Translations under genes and position numbers: made by a program
Assembly: GCA_016183885.1 (NCBI GenBank)
Contig: JACPDS010000070.1
Span: 1-8,163 of the forward strand
Reading direction: 5' to 3'
DNA length: 8,163 bases
Source of the DNA: Armatimonadota bacterium
GTDB lineage: Bacteria; Vulcanimicrobiota; JACPDS01
The notes under the pieces: generated by a model
What the model was told of the DNA's origin: nothing
Seen by the model: the letters and a program-made list of their open reading frames with translations, nothing else
Database searches by the model: none
In this document: positions 1 through 6,247 of the stretch, in pieces
How positions within the stretch are numbered: the stretch's first letter is position 1
Layout: every line of letters starts with the position of its first letter

Positions 1-1194
1 TTAAATAACCAGGGTTTGGGATTAAATGTTATTACTTTAACCGGTCAGGGAACTATCCGCCTTTGTGTTTTAGGTTATGAAGATAGAGCTCCTAAAGATG
101 ATGAATTAAACAAAATGAAAAATCTTTTAAGAAAATCCTTAGAAGACGGTTCATGGGGGCTTTCCAGCGGTTTAATTTATATTCCATCTTGTTTTGCCGG
201 TAAAGAAGAATTAATCGAATTAACTAAAGTAGTTAAAGAATATGACGGAATTTATGCCGCGCATATTCGTAATGAAGGAGAAAATTTACTTTCCGCTGTA
301 GAAGAAGTTATTGAAATTGCCAGAAGTTCGAAAGTTAAACTTGAAATTGCTCATCATAAAGCCAGCGGCAAAAAAAATTGGGGGAAGGTAAAAGAAAGTT
401 TAAACTTAATTAAAAAAGCTCAAAGTACAAATTTAGAAGTATTTTGCGATCAATATCCATATTTAGCTTCTAATACCAGCTTAGATGTGCTCCTTCCTGA
501 TTGGATTATTCAAAAAAATAAAGATTATCTAAAGAAAAATTTGCAAAATAAAGCTTTTTACTTAAAAATTAAAAAAGAAATTAAAAAACGTCTTAATGTT
601 TCATGGAAAGATATTTGGATTAGTTGTATATATACCAAAAATAAAGATTGTATTGGTAAAAATATTGCTGAAATTGCTAAAATTAAAAATAAAGATCCTG
701 AAGAAATAATCTTGAATTTATTTATAGAAGAAGAATGTCCTGTAGAAGCAATATTTTTTTCTATGTCCGAAAAAGATCTAATTAAAGTAATGAAATCCCC
801 TTATACAAGTATTGGAAGCGACGCTATGGCTAGATCCCCTTATGGAATTTTAAGCAAAGGACAGCCTCATCCTCGAGCTTATGGCACTTTCCCCAGAATT
901 TTAGGATATTATGTAAGAGATAAAAAAATTCTAACATTAGAAGAAGCTATTTATAAAATGACATTTTTCTCGGCTAATAAATTAGGTTTAAAAAAGCGGG
1001 GATTAATTAAGGCTGGAAATTTTGCCGATTTAGTAATTTTTAATCCTAAAACTGTTAAAGATTTGGCTACTTTTACAAAACCTCAAACTTATCCTCAAGG
1101 AATTGAATATGTTTTAGTAAATGGAAAAATAGTTATTGAAAATAGTAAACATACAGGAATTTTAGCCGGAAAAATATTAAAAAAAAATAATTAA
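1..1194 (+). CDS. N-acyl-D-amino-acid deacylase (D-aminoacylase family amidohydrolase), 5'-truncated by window edge
   Basis: The family hydrolyses N-acyl-D-amino acids to a fatty or acetic acid plus the free D-amino acid. The frame is open from base 1, so the N-terminus, including the first HxH metal ligands and the zinc-binding Cys of the TIM barrel, lies outside the window; a TTG at 16 is an internal codon, not a convincing start. Visible family landmarks, in order: a GLSSGLIY segment followed by KEEL (about nt 160-213), the AAHIRNEG motif (His at 262-264), IAHHKASGKKNWG (metal/active-site His pair at 352-357), DQYPYLASNTSLD, the catalytic-type GSD (Asp at 820-822), then QPHPRAYGTFPRILGYYVRD. 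The C-terminus has the KMT, LKKRGLIKAGNFADLVIF and VLVNGKIV signatures of the small beta-domain. No signal peptide can be judged. It converges on the ferredoxin gene with 55 nt between the stops. The family call is firm; the chain length and amino-acid preference of the substrate are unknown. Confidence 0.9.
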   Translation, partial: LNNQGLGLNVITLTGQGTIRLCVLGYEDRAPKDDELNKMKNLLRKSLEDGSWGLSSGLIYIPSCFAGKEELIELTKVVKEYDGIYAAHIRNEGENLLSAVEEVIEIARSSKVKLEIAHHKASGKKNWGKVKESLNLIKKAQSTNLEVFCDQYPYLASNTSLDVLLPDWIIQKNKDYLKKNLQNKAFYLKIKKEIKKRLNVSWKDIWISCIYTKNKDCIGKNIAEIAKIKNKDPEEIILNLFIEEECPVEAIFFSMSEKDLIKVMKSPYTSIGSDAMARSPYGILSKGQPHPRAYGTFPRILGYYVRDKKILTLEEAIYKMTFFSANKLGLKKRGLIKAGNFADLVIFNPKTVKDLATFTKPQTYPQGIEYVLVNGKIVIENSKHTGILAGKILKKNN

Positions 1195-1200
1195 AAAACT

Positions 1201-1221
1201 AAAAAAAAATAACATTTTTTT
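1201..1221. terminator. A/T-only hairpin between convergent genes, possible weak bidirectional terminator
   Basis: A run of nine A is followed, after a short TAACA loop, by seven T, which could fold into a 7-bp A-U hairpin between the deacylase and ferredoxin stops. It has no GC stem, so termination here is a guess from position and base composition only. No better terminator is visible in the 55-nt gap. Confidence 0.25.
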
Positions 1222-1249
1222 CTTGCTTAAAAATTACTTCTTTAATTTT

Positions 1250-1471
1250 TTAAGATTTGAGCCCGCTATCATCATATTCTAATTCTTCCATAGTAATGGC
1301 TGAAACAGGACAAGCCGTTACACAATCTTTTACTTGACGACAATCAGCCGGTCTTACTACTTTAGCAAAATCACCATCCATTTCAATTACTGAATAAGGA
1401 CAGGAGGCTACACAGGCTCCACAGCCAATACAAAGATCAAGATCAATTTTAGGCAAAAGCGCTTTAGACAT
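1250..1471 (-). CDS. small 4Fe-4S dicluster-type ferredoxin with one cluster cysteine missing
   Basis: A low-potential electron carrier of the bacterial 2x[4Fe-4S] type, cytoplasmic, about 73 residues. The first cluster motif is complete: CIGCGACVASCP. The second reads DCRQVKDCVTACP, so the expected second cysteine is Val (C-x5-C-x3-CP), leaving seven of eight ligands. In the classical fold this site belongs to cluster II, which may therefore be a [3Fe-4S] cluster or carry a non-Cys ligand. Start choice: an upstream in-frame ATG at 1492 would add seven residues (MKRGIFN), but the purine-rich GGGGG tract at 1481-1485 lies inside that extension and is 9 nt from the ATG at 1471, the normal Shine-Dalgarno spacing; the 1492 ATG has none. 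The gene is separated from the porin by a terminator and has its own promoter/operator. The physiological partner is not evident from the neighbours. Confidence 0.9.
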   Translation of the reverse strand: MSKALLPKIDLDLCIGCGACVASCPYSVIEMDGDFAKVVRPADCRQVKDCVTACPVSAITMEELEYDDSGLKS

Positions 1472-1480
1472 ATTAAAAAT

Positions 1481-1487
1481 CCCCCTT
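1481..1487 (-). promoter_or_regulatory. Shine-Dalgarno (AAGGGGG) deciding the ferredoxin start
   Basis: On the minus strand AAGGGGG ends 9 nt before the ATG at 1471. It is placed for that start and would be inside the coding region if the ATG at 1492 were used, so it favours the 73-residue product. Confidence 0.65.
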
Positions 1488-1501
1488 TTCATTTAAGAAA
1501 C

Positions 1502-1518
1502 TTGTGAATATATCACAA
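1502..1518 (-). promoter_or_regulatory. ferredoxin promoter -10 overlapped by a TTGTGA/TCACAA operator-like palindrome
   Basis: The 17-nt element is a perfect inverted repeat TTGTGA-ATATA-TCACAA. Read on the minus strand it contains an extended -10 (TG-A-TATATT, with TATATT at 1512-1507), which would start transcription near 1500, about 30 nt before the ferredoxin ATG. The half-sites match those of Rex (TTGTGAA-N4-TTCACAA) and of CRP/FNR-family proteins (TGTGA), but the spacing is one nucleotide shorter than the usual 18-bp Rex box or TGTGA-N6-TCACA. A regulator bound here would cover the -10 and repress. No good -35 lies at standard spacing; a TGGACA at 1539-1534 is 21 nt away. The palindrome is directly seen; the regulator is inferred. 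Confidence 0.55.
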
Positions 1519-1530
1519 AGTTTTAAAAAT

Positions 1531-1567
1531 AGATGTCCATCCCGATATTGCCTCGGGGTGGACATCT
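1531..1567 (-). repeat. GC-rich 15-bp hairpin, possible dispersed repeat or second terminator
   Basis: AGATGTCCATCCCGA at 1531-1545 pairs with TCGGGGTGGACATCT at 1553-1567 around a 7-nt loop. There is one irregular pair (T1540 with G1558), which is a G-U wobble on plus-strand RNA and an A-C mismatch on minus-strand RNA. About 20 of 37 bases are G or C, far richer than the flanks. On the minus strand the stem is followed by ATTTTT, so it could act as a second terminator behind the porin. It sits directly upstream of the ferredoxin promoter. No second copy is seen in this window. Confidence 0.5.
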
Positions 1568-1596
1568 AGCAGAAAATATAAAATCTTAAAAGGCTA

Positions 1597-1635
1597 AAAA
1601 AGGAAGCCTTTCATTTTTAGAAAGACTTCCTTTTT
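1597..1635 (-). terminator. strong rho-independent terminator of the SLH porin gene
   Basis: A 10-bp stem (AAAAAGGAAG at 1597-1606 with CTTCCTTTTT at 1626-1635), one C/A mismatch, then five more pairs (CTTTC at 1608-1612 with GAAAG at 1620-1624), closed by a 7-nt ATTTTTA loop. On the minus strand it lies about 25 nt beyond the porin TAA and ends in a TTTTTT run. The A-tract/U-tract flanks are symmetrical, so it could also stop plus-strand readthrough. Confidence 0.85.
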
Positions 1636-1659
1636 AACCTTATTCTAAGAAAGTAAAAA

Positions 1660-4020
1660 TTAGAAGCTAATCTTTACTTCAGAGAAGACTCTGGTTCCAC
1701 CCCAATCCCATTGATTGTTAGTTAAACTAGAACTTGGAACGGAATCATTGACTTTATAAGCCTGCAGCATTAAACCCCAAGTGGTATTTTCGCTAATATT
1801 ATAATTAAAGCCAAGATAAGGTATAGTTTGCTTATAATCCCAGTTTATACCGGTGGAACGATAAGAACCTTTAAAGCCGGCAAGATTATAACCGCCTTTT
1901 AAAGTAAACTTATCATTAAACGGATAAACTAAACCAATCATACCCCAGTTTCCAGCAATATTAATATTGTTGGTTGGAGCGGCGTTATTATTGATAAGAG
2001 ATGTAGGTCTCTTCATTCTGCCAAGATCATAAGCTAGATTCATGCCTAATTTAGTGTTAGGAAACTTATAATTAAATCCTAAATGATACATCTCGACTTT
2101 ACCCTTGGTATTTTCTTGTCCGCCCATAGGCCAGAAAAATGGTTCTATAAATCCGGGATAATCAGCCATTCCTCCGCTAGCCATAGGAGCAGAATAGGCA
2201 ACTTGCTCAAGAGAAGCATATTTAGCATCTATATTACCATGTCCTGAGGGAAGTTTGTAATTGGCATAAAATCTAAGTCCGCGGCGGTTATTAGGATACA
2301 TTGAACTATTATGCAATTGATAATATCCGGGAATATAAGTGAAATCCATTCTCCAGATTGGTTCTGGAATCTGGTTCATGAAAGCAAAACCAGCCGCATT
2401 AGTGGTACGATAAGTGCTTTCTCCGGAAATTACATTGGGATAAGGTATTACATAAGGATCAAAAAACGGACTTACCGCTACATATTCTGCAGAAAGGAAT
2501 AAGAGATTATTAAATACCGAAGTATTTAATTCCGCTCTTCCGGCATTTCCGGTTTTCTCAAATCCGCTGTTAAGATTAGGCTTATATGCAGAAGAAGCAT
2601 ATTCCGCGGCGAATTTTATATTATTTGGGAATTCATAACGAATACTAGCTCCCCAAATACTAACTCCTTGAGGACCAAGCAATCCATTAGCAGAATTTCC
2701 AGCTTGAATCGGTCTTTGTCCTTGCTGCGGAACTTGAGCGGCGCTCCATCCATTTAAAGGATTCTGCCATGCAAAAGGATTCTGCATTCCGCCCGAAGCT
2801 AAAAGAGTTCCTCCGAAATAATCATCGGCGGCTCTCAAGAAATTAAGCTTAAAATCTCCTCCCTTAAATTCCCAATCCAAATTAAAACCAGTTAAAAATG
2901 AATTATACATATTAGCAGCGGCAATTGTAGAATTAGGAACATCATTAGCTAATTTTGAACCTAATACTTCAAATTTCATTGGAGCAATTAAATAAGTAGA
3001 ACCGTTTACAGCTACTCCAAAGAAAGGAAGAGGCTGACCCCATCCTTGAACTGCATTTGGATTAGGTTCTCCATAAAGAACTAAATCATCAAAAGAATCG
3101 CTGCGAATAGATCCTAATGTTACTTTAGTTCCGGAAGGATTATATTTAAACCATGCGTTATCTAAAGTCATTTTAGTGTAAGGGAAACGACGGTTAGTGC
3201 CATCTAAAGTAAAATGTTGAGTGAAAGAATTGCTAAGATAAGGCGCGGAAACTCCATAATAAGGAGCTACGGCGGCATCCCCTACGCGGCTATAAGCTGC
3301 AAATTCAGCTCCGCCATTAACATCAGAAGAAACTCTAAGCTTAGTGCCTAAAATAGCCACTGTGGTAAAGGCGGTGCCATTTACAAATGGAGTTCCAGTA
3401 AAATAATCCATTACAGGGAAACTATTGTAAACGGCATTTGCTAAAGTAGCTGTTGCATTAGTAAAATCAGCCATTCCCGGAGGTCTCATTAATGCTCCAA
3501 CAGCTGAACCTATAGCGTTAGCGGTATTAAAAGCGCTGCCTGAATCAAATCCTAAAGGATCTGGAAGCCCGGTGCTTTTAAAACCTTGAGTAACAAAAAT
3601 TGAGTTTACCGAACCATAAAAACGAATTTTTTCTAAATCCCAAACGCGAGCGGTAAGTTTAGACAAATTATCTTCTAAATTATTTACTCTTACTCCTAAA
3701 GCGTCTAATTCTTCTCTTAAATTATTTACCAATTGTCTTAAAGCTTCTAAATCAGCTTTAGTGGCAAAAGTAGCCCACATTTGTTCGGATTTAGCAAGCA
3801 TTCTAGCTACTACCATAGCTAATTCCCAACGAGTAGCAGCTCGATCGCCTTTAAAGGTGCCATCCGGATAACCTACTATTAAACCTTTAGCGGCTAATTG
3901 AGCAACAGCATCTCTTGCCCAGTGATTCTCAGGCACATCTCCAAATAAAGGAGCTGACATTACTTGAGAAATCAGGGAAAAGATTATAATTAATGTTGCT
4001 AACCATGAGTATTTTCTCAT
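1660..4020 (-). CDS. SLH-domain outer-membrane porin (OmpM/SLH-porin type)
   Basis: A 786-residue outer-membrane beta-barrel that would let small solutes cross the outer membrane while tethering it to the cell wall. In order: a signal peptide (residues 1 to about 22; MRKYSW then a hydrophobic core ending near VMSA); one SLH motif (about 26-75; FGDVPENHWARDAV, KGLIVGYPDGTFKGDR, ATRWELA); a periplasmic coiled coil (about 86-130, heptad-like LRQLVNNLREELDALGVRVNNLED run); then about 650 residues rich in Gly, Asn, Ser, Thr and aromatics, consistent with a beta-barrel, ending in VKISF with the C-terminal Phe expected by the BAM machinery. In characterised relatives the SLH domain binds modified peptidoglycan or a wall polymer. 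AGGAGG at 4029-4034 lies 8 nt from the ATG. It has its own promoter and terminator, so it is monocistronic, and it looks less AT-rich than its neighbours, as expected for high expression. The family call is strong; the pore substrate is unknown. Confidence 0.88.
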   Translation of the reverse strand: MRKYSWLATLIIIFSLISQVMSAPLFGDVPENHWARDAVAQLAAKGLIVGYPDGTFKGDRAATRWELAMVVARMLAKSEQMWATFATKADLEALRQLVNNLREELDALGVRVNNLEDNLSKLTARVWDLEKIRFYGSVNSIFVTQGFKSTGLPDPLGFDSGSAFNTANAIGSAVGALMRPPGMADFTNATATLANAVYNSFPVMDYFTGTPFVNGTAFTTVAILGTKLRVSSDVNGGAEFAAYSRVGDAAVAPYYGVSAPYLSNSFTQHFTLDGTNRRFPYTKMTLDNAWFKYNPSGTKVTLGSIRSDSFDDLVLYGEPNPNAVQGWGQPLPFFGVAVNGSTYLIAPMKFEVLGSKLANDVPNSTIAAANMYNSFLTGFNLDWEFKGGDFKLNFLRAADDYFGGTLLASGGMQNPFAWQNPLNGWSAAQVPQQGQRPIQAGNSANGLLGPQGVSIWGASIRYEFPNNIKFAAEYASSAYKPNLNSGFEKTGNAGRAELNTSVFNNLLFLSAEYVAVSPFFDPYVIPYPNVISGESTYRTTNAAGFAFMNQIPEPIWRMDFTYIPGYYQLHNSSMYPNNRRGLRFYANYKLPSGHGNIDAKYASLEQVAYSAPMASGGMADYPGFIEPFFWPMGGQENTKGKVEMYHLGFNYKFPNTKLGMNLAYDLGRMKRPTSLINNNAAPTNNINIAGNWGMIGLVYPFNDKFTLKGGYNLAGFKGSYRSTGINWDYKQTIPYLGFNYNISENTTWGLMLQAYKVNDSVPSSSLTNNQWDWGGTRVFSEVKISF

Positions 4021-4137
4021 TAATTAATCCTCCTTAAAAAATTAAGATTATAATTTACCTTAAATCTTTTAAAATAATAAAGTTAAAAATAAATGAGTTT
4101 CTTCTTAATTTTCTCATAATTTCTTAAACTTTATTTT

Positions 4138-4214
4138 AAAAAAGCTTAAGGTTTTCATTTTAAGCCGGCTCTTTTTTAAAAATTCACTCCCTTCTTAGAG
4201 CTGATTAAGCTTAA
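4138..4214 (-). promoter_or_regulatory. possible attenuator: mutually exclusive TTAAGC/GCTTAA stems in porin leader
   Basis: Three short blocks in the leader compete. TTAAGC (4214-4209) can pair with GCTTAA (4165-4160), helped by GCTC (4201-4198) with GAGC (4171-4168). The same GCTTAA can instead pair with TTAAGC (4149-4144), which is followed directly by TTTTTT (4143-4138), a weak terminator shape. This layout resembles a terminator/antiterminator switch, but each stem is only six pairs and mostly A-U, so chance is a real alternative. No known ligand-binding core is recognised. Confidence 0.25.
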
Positions 4215-4295
4215 AAAAACTAAAAACATAAACGGATAACTTTTTATTTTATATAAAATAAGTTAATTTTTTAAATTTTAAAAAAATCTTTTTCT

Positions 4296-4324
4296 ATTAT
4301 ACAATAATTTTTTTATTTTAGCAA
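4296..4324 (-). promoter_or_regulatory. sigma-70-type promoter for the SLH porin
   Basis: On the minus strand, a -35 TTGCTA (4324-4319) is followed after exactly 17 nt by a perfect -10 TATAAT (4301-4296), predicting a start near 4289. It is the best promoter-like pair I found in the gap upstream of the porin. Confidence 0.65.
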
Positions 4325-4337
4325 GTTTTTTAAAAAA

Positions 4338-6224
4338 TTATTTATAATTATATAAACTTAAACTATTTAAAATTACTAAAACAGTAGTTCCCACATCGGC
4401 AAAAATAGCGGAAACCAAATTGCTCCAGCCAATAAGAGCTAAAATTAAAAATGAAAACTTAATTAATAGCGCTAAAGCAATATTAAATTTTATTTTCTTA
4501 AGACATTTCCTGCTTAAATTTATAAAATAAGGAATTATATTTAAATTATTATTCATAAGAGCAACATCCGCATTTTCAACGGCAATATCCGAGCCGATTG
4601 CTCCCAGAGCGATTCCTACGGTTGAAGTAGCCAGCGCGGGAGCGTCATTTATTCCATCGCCCGCCATAGCCACATATTTATATTTCCGCATAAATTCCAA
4701 TAACTGCTCAACTTTTTCATCGGGCAATAATCCGGCTTTTACAATTTTTATACCTAATTTTTGAGCAACAAATTCTGAGGAAAATTGATTGTCCCCGCTT
4801 AATATAATAGGAACAATTTTTATTTTTAAAAGGTTGTCTATAAGGGCTTGGCTTTCTTCTCTTATTTCATCGCTGATAACGATTAAACCCTTTATTTCTT
4901 TATCATTGCCTATGACAACAGTAGTTTTTCCTTGTTTTTCAAATTCTTCCACTTTTTTAAAAATAGCTTCTTCAACATAATGTTCTTCAGCGAAAAATTT
5001 AATATTCCCTAAACAATGATGAGTATTAAAACAAACCACACATTCACCTTTTAATCCTTTTCCCGAGAGGGCTTGAAAATCTTTGCATAAATGCGGAGAA
5101 ATTTTCTTTTCTTTTGCTTTTAATAAAATACTTTTGGCAATAGGATGTTCCGAGAAAAGCTCCATGCCGGCTGCGCAGGCAATTACCTCGTCTTCGGTAA
5201 AATTATTAAATGGAATTACATCTGAAACAATTAATTCTCCCTTAGTGAGCGTTCTGGTTTTATCAAAAGCAATAGCTTTAATTTTTCCCATTTCTTCAAT
5301 AAATCTTCCCCCTTTTATCAAGATTCCTTTTTCCGTGGCATTTCCAATAGCGGAAAAAACAGCTACAGGAGTTGAAATTACCAAAGCGCAGGGACAAGAG
5401 ATAATAAGCAGGGTTAAAGCTTGATTAAACCAAAAATTAAAATTTCCGCTTAAAAAAAATACCGGAATAATAAAAAGAAGACAAGAAATAAAAACTACTG
5501 AAGGAGTATAAATTTTAGCAAATTTTTCAATAAATTTTTGGGATTTTGACTTAGATTGAGCGGCTTTATAAGTTAAATCAATAATCTTGGATAAAGTGGT
5601 ATCTTTAGCGATTTTATTAACTTTTATCTCCAAATAACCATAAGTGTTGATTGTTCCTGCATATACTAAACTTCCTACACATTTATCTTTAGGAAACGCT
5701 TCGCCGGTTATTGACGATTCATCGATAAGAGATTCGCCTTTAATAACTTCCCCGTCTAAAGGAATCTGATTCCCGGGTTTTATAATTATAATCTCTCCGG
5801 GACTTATTTTTTCTAGAGGAATTTTTTCTCCCTTCCCTTTTACTTCCGCTAATTTAGGAGTACTTTCAATTAACTTTTCCAAAGCTCTTTGACTTTTTCT
5901 TATTCCAAATTCCTCTAAGGTATCTCCAAGAGCAAAAAGCACAATGATAATTACCGCTTCATCAAACTTTTGAAGGTAAAACGCGCCTGTCACAGCTATA
6001 GTCATTAAAAGATTTATATTTGAAAAATCTAATTTAAATAATCCTTGTATCCCGCTTATAAAAACATCTTTGCCCAGAAATAACACAATTACAATAACAA
6101 AAGGAAATTCAACCCAAAAAGGAAAATGTATGGAAAATAAAGATAAAATTTCAAGCGGAGCTACAACTAAGAATAAAATCGCTGTAATTATGCGAAACTT
6201 GTTTTCTTTAAATAGTTCTTTCAC
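4338..6224 (-). CDS. P1B-2-type heavy-metal-exporting ATPase (Zn/Cd/Pb), lacking HMA domain, DKTRT variant
   Basis: An inner-membrane P-type ATPase, 628 residues, expected to pump Zn2+, Cd2+ or Pb2+ out of the cytoplasm. Landmarks: N-terminal hydrophobic helices from about residue 11 with no GMxCxxC metal-binding domain in front; actuator TGEA (173-176); CPC in the transport helix (277-279); phosphorylation Asp321; SEHP (358-361) of the nucleotide-binding domain; SGDN (476-479); GDGINDAPAL (522-531); and the last helices with Lys589 and Asp610, matching the Lys and Asp that define ZntA-type metal sites. Oddities: the invariant DKTGTLT reads DKTRTLT (Arg324, codon AGA at 5255-5253), a change that could abolish phosphorylation; and a C395-x2-C398-x3-H402-H403-C404 cluster lies in the nucleotide-binding domain. 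The start is GTG without a clear Shine-Dalgarno sequence; a TAA lies in frame 19-21 nt upstream, so no longer start exists. It follows glmM by 23 nt, probably co-transcribed. Family certain; activity in doubt because of Arg324. Confidence 0.92.
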   Translation of the reverse strand: MKELFKENKFRIITAILFLVVAPLEILSLFSIHFPFWVEFPFVIVIVLFLGKDVFISGIQGLFKLDFSNINLLMTIAVTGAFYLQKFDEAVIIIVLFALGDTLEEFGIRKSQRALEKLIESTPKLAEVKGKGEKIPLEKISPGEIIIIKPGNQIPLDGEVIKGESLIDESSITGEAFPKDKCVGSLVYAGTINTYGYLEIKVNKIAKDTTLSKIIDLTYKAAQSKSKSQKFIEKFAKIYTPSVVFISCLLFIIPVFFLSGNFNFWFNQALTLLIISCPCALVISTPVAVFSAIGNATEKGILIKGGRFIEEMGKIKAIAFDKTRTLTKGELIVSDVIPFNNFTEDEVIACAAGMELFSEHPIAKSILLKAKEKKISPHLCKDFQALSGKGLKGECVVCFNTHHCLGNIKFFAEEHYVEEAIFKKVEEFEKQGKTTVVIGNDKEIKGLIVISDEIREESQALIDNLLKIKIVPIILSGDNQFSSEFVAQKLGIKIVKAGLLPDEKVEQLLEFMRKYKYVAMAGDGINDAPALATSTVGIALGAIGSDIAVENADVALMNNNLNIIPYFINLSRKCLKKIKFNIALALLIKFSFLILALIGWSNLVSAIFADVGTTVLVILNSLSLYNYK

Positions 6225-6247
6225 AAAATATAATTTGATATTTTAAA

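Larger units (their letters stand above)
4021..4337 (-). other. 317-nt gene-free region: promoter and long leader of the SLH porin
   Basis: A very AT-rich stretch between the ATPase stop and the porin start. On the minus strand it holds a promoter (4296-4324), an 18-bp perfect palindrome TTATTTTATATAAAATAA (4244-4261), a possible attenuator-like pair of alternative stems (4138-4214) and the Shine-Dalgarno AGGAGG (4029-4034). No convincing ORF, tRNA or known riboswitch consensus was recognised. If transcription starts near 4289 the leader is about 270 nt, long enough for post-transcriptional control, as is common for abundant outer-membrane protein mRNAs. Confidence 0.6.

Noticed and set aside
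16..18. TTG at 16 as the start of the deacylase
   Set aside because: The frame is open to base 1 and the family needs about 80-100 more N-terminal residues carrying the first metal ligands, so the gene is truncated by the window edge.
1490..1492. ATG at 1492 as the ferredoxin start
   Set aside because: No Shine-Dalgarno sequence precedes it, while a GGGGG tract inside the extension is ideally spaced for the ATG at 1471.
1531..1567. CRISPR repeat
   Set aside because: Only one copy of the palindromic unit is present, with no regularly spaced repeats.
2311..2502. Plus-strand open frame antisense to the porin
   Set aside because: It is short, fully inside the porin gene, and shows no start signal or recognisable motif.
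4081..4158. Mini-ORFs in the porin leader (14 and 20 codons with an ATGA overlap)
   Set aside because: Neither has a Shine-Dalgarno sequence and both are made of AT-rich codons expected by chance; no run of regulatory codons suggests a leader peptide.
5083..5424. Plus-strand open frame antisense to the ATPase
   Set aside because: It lies entirely within the well-supported ATPase gene, has no recognisable domain, and its composition is that of a reverse-strand shadow.
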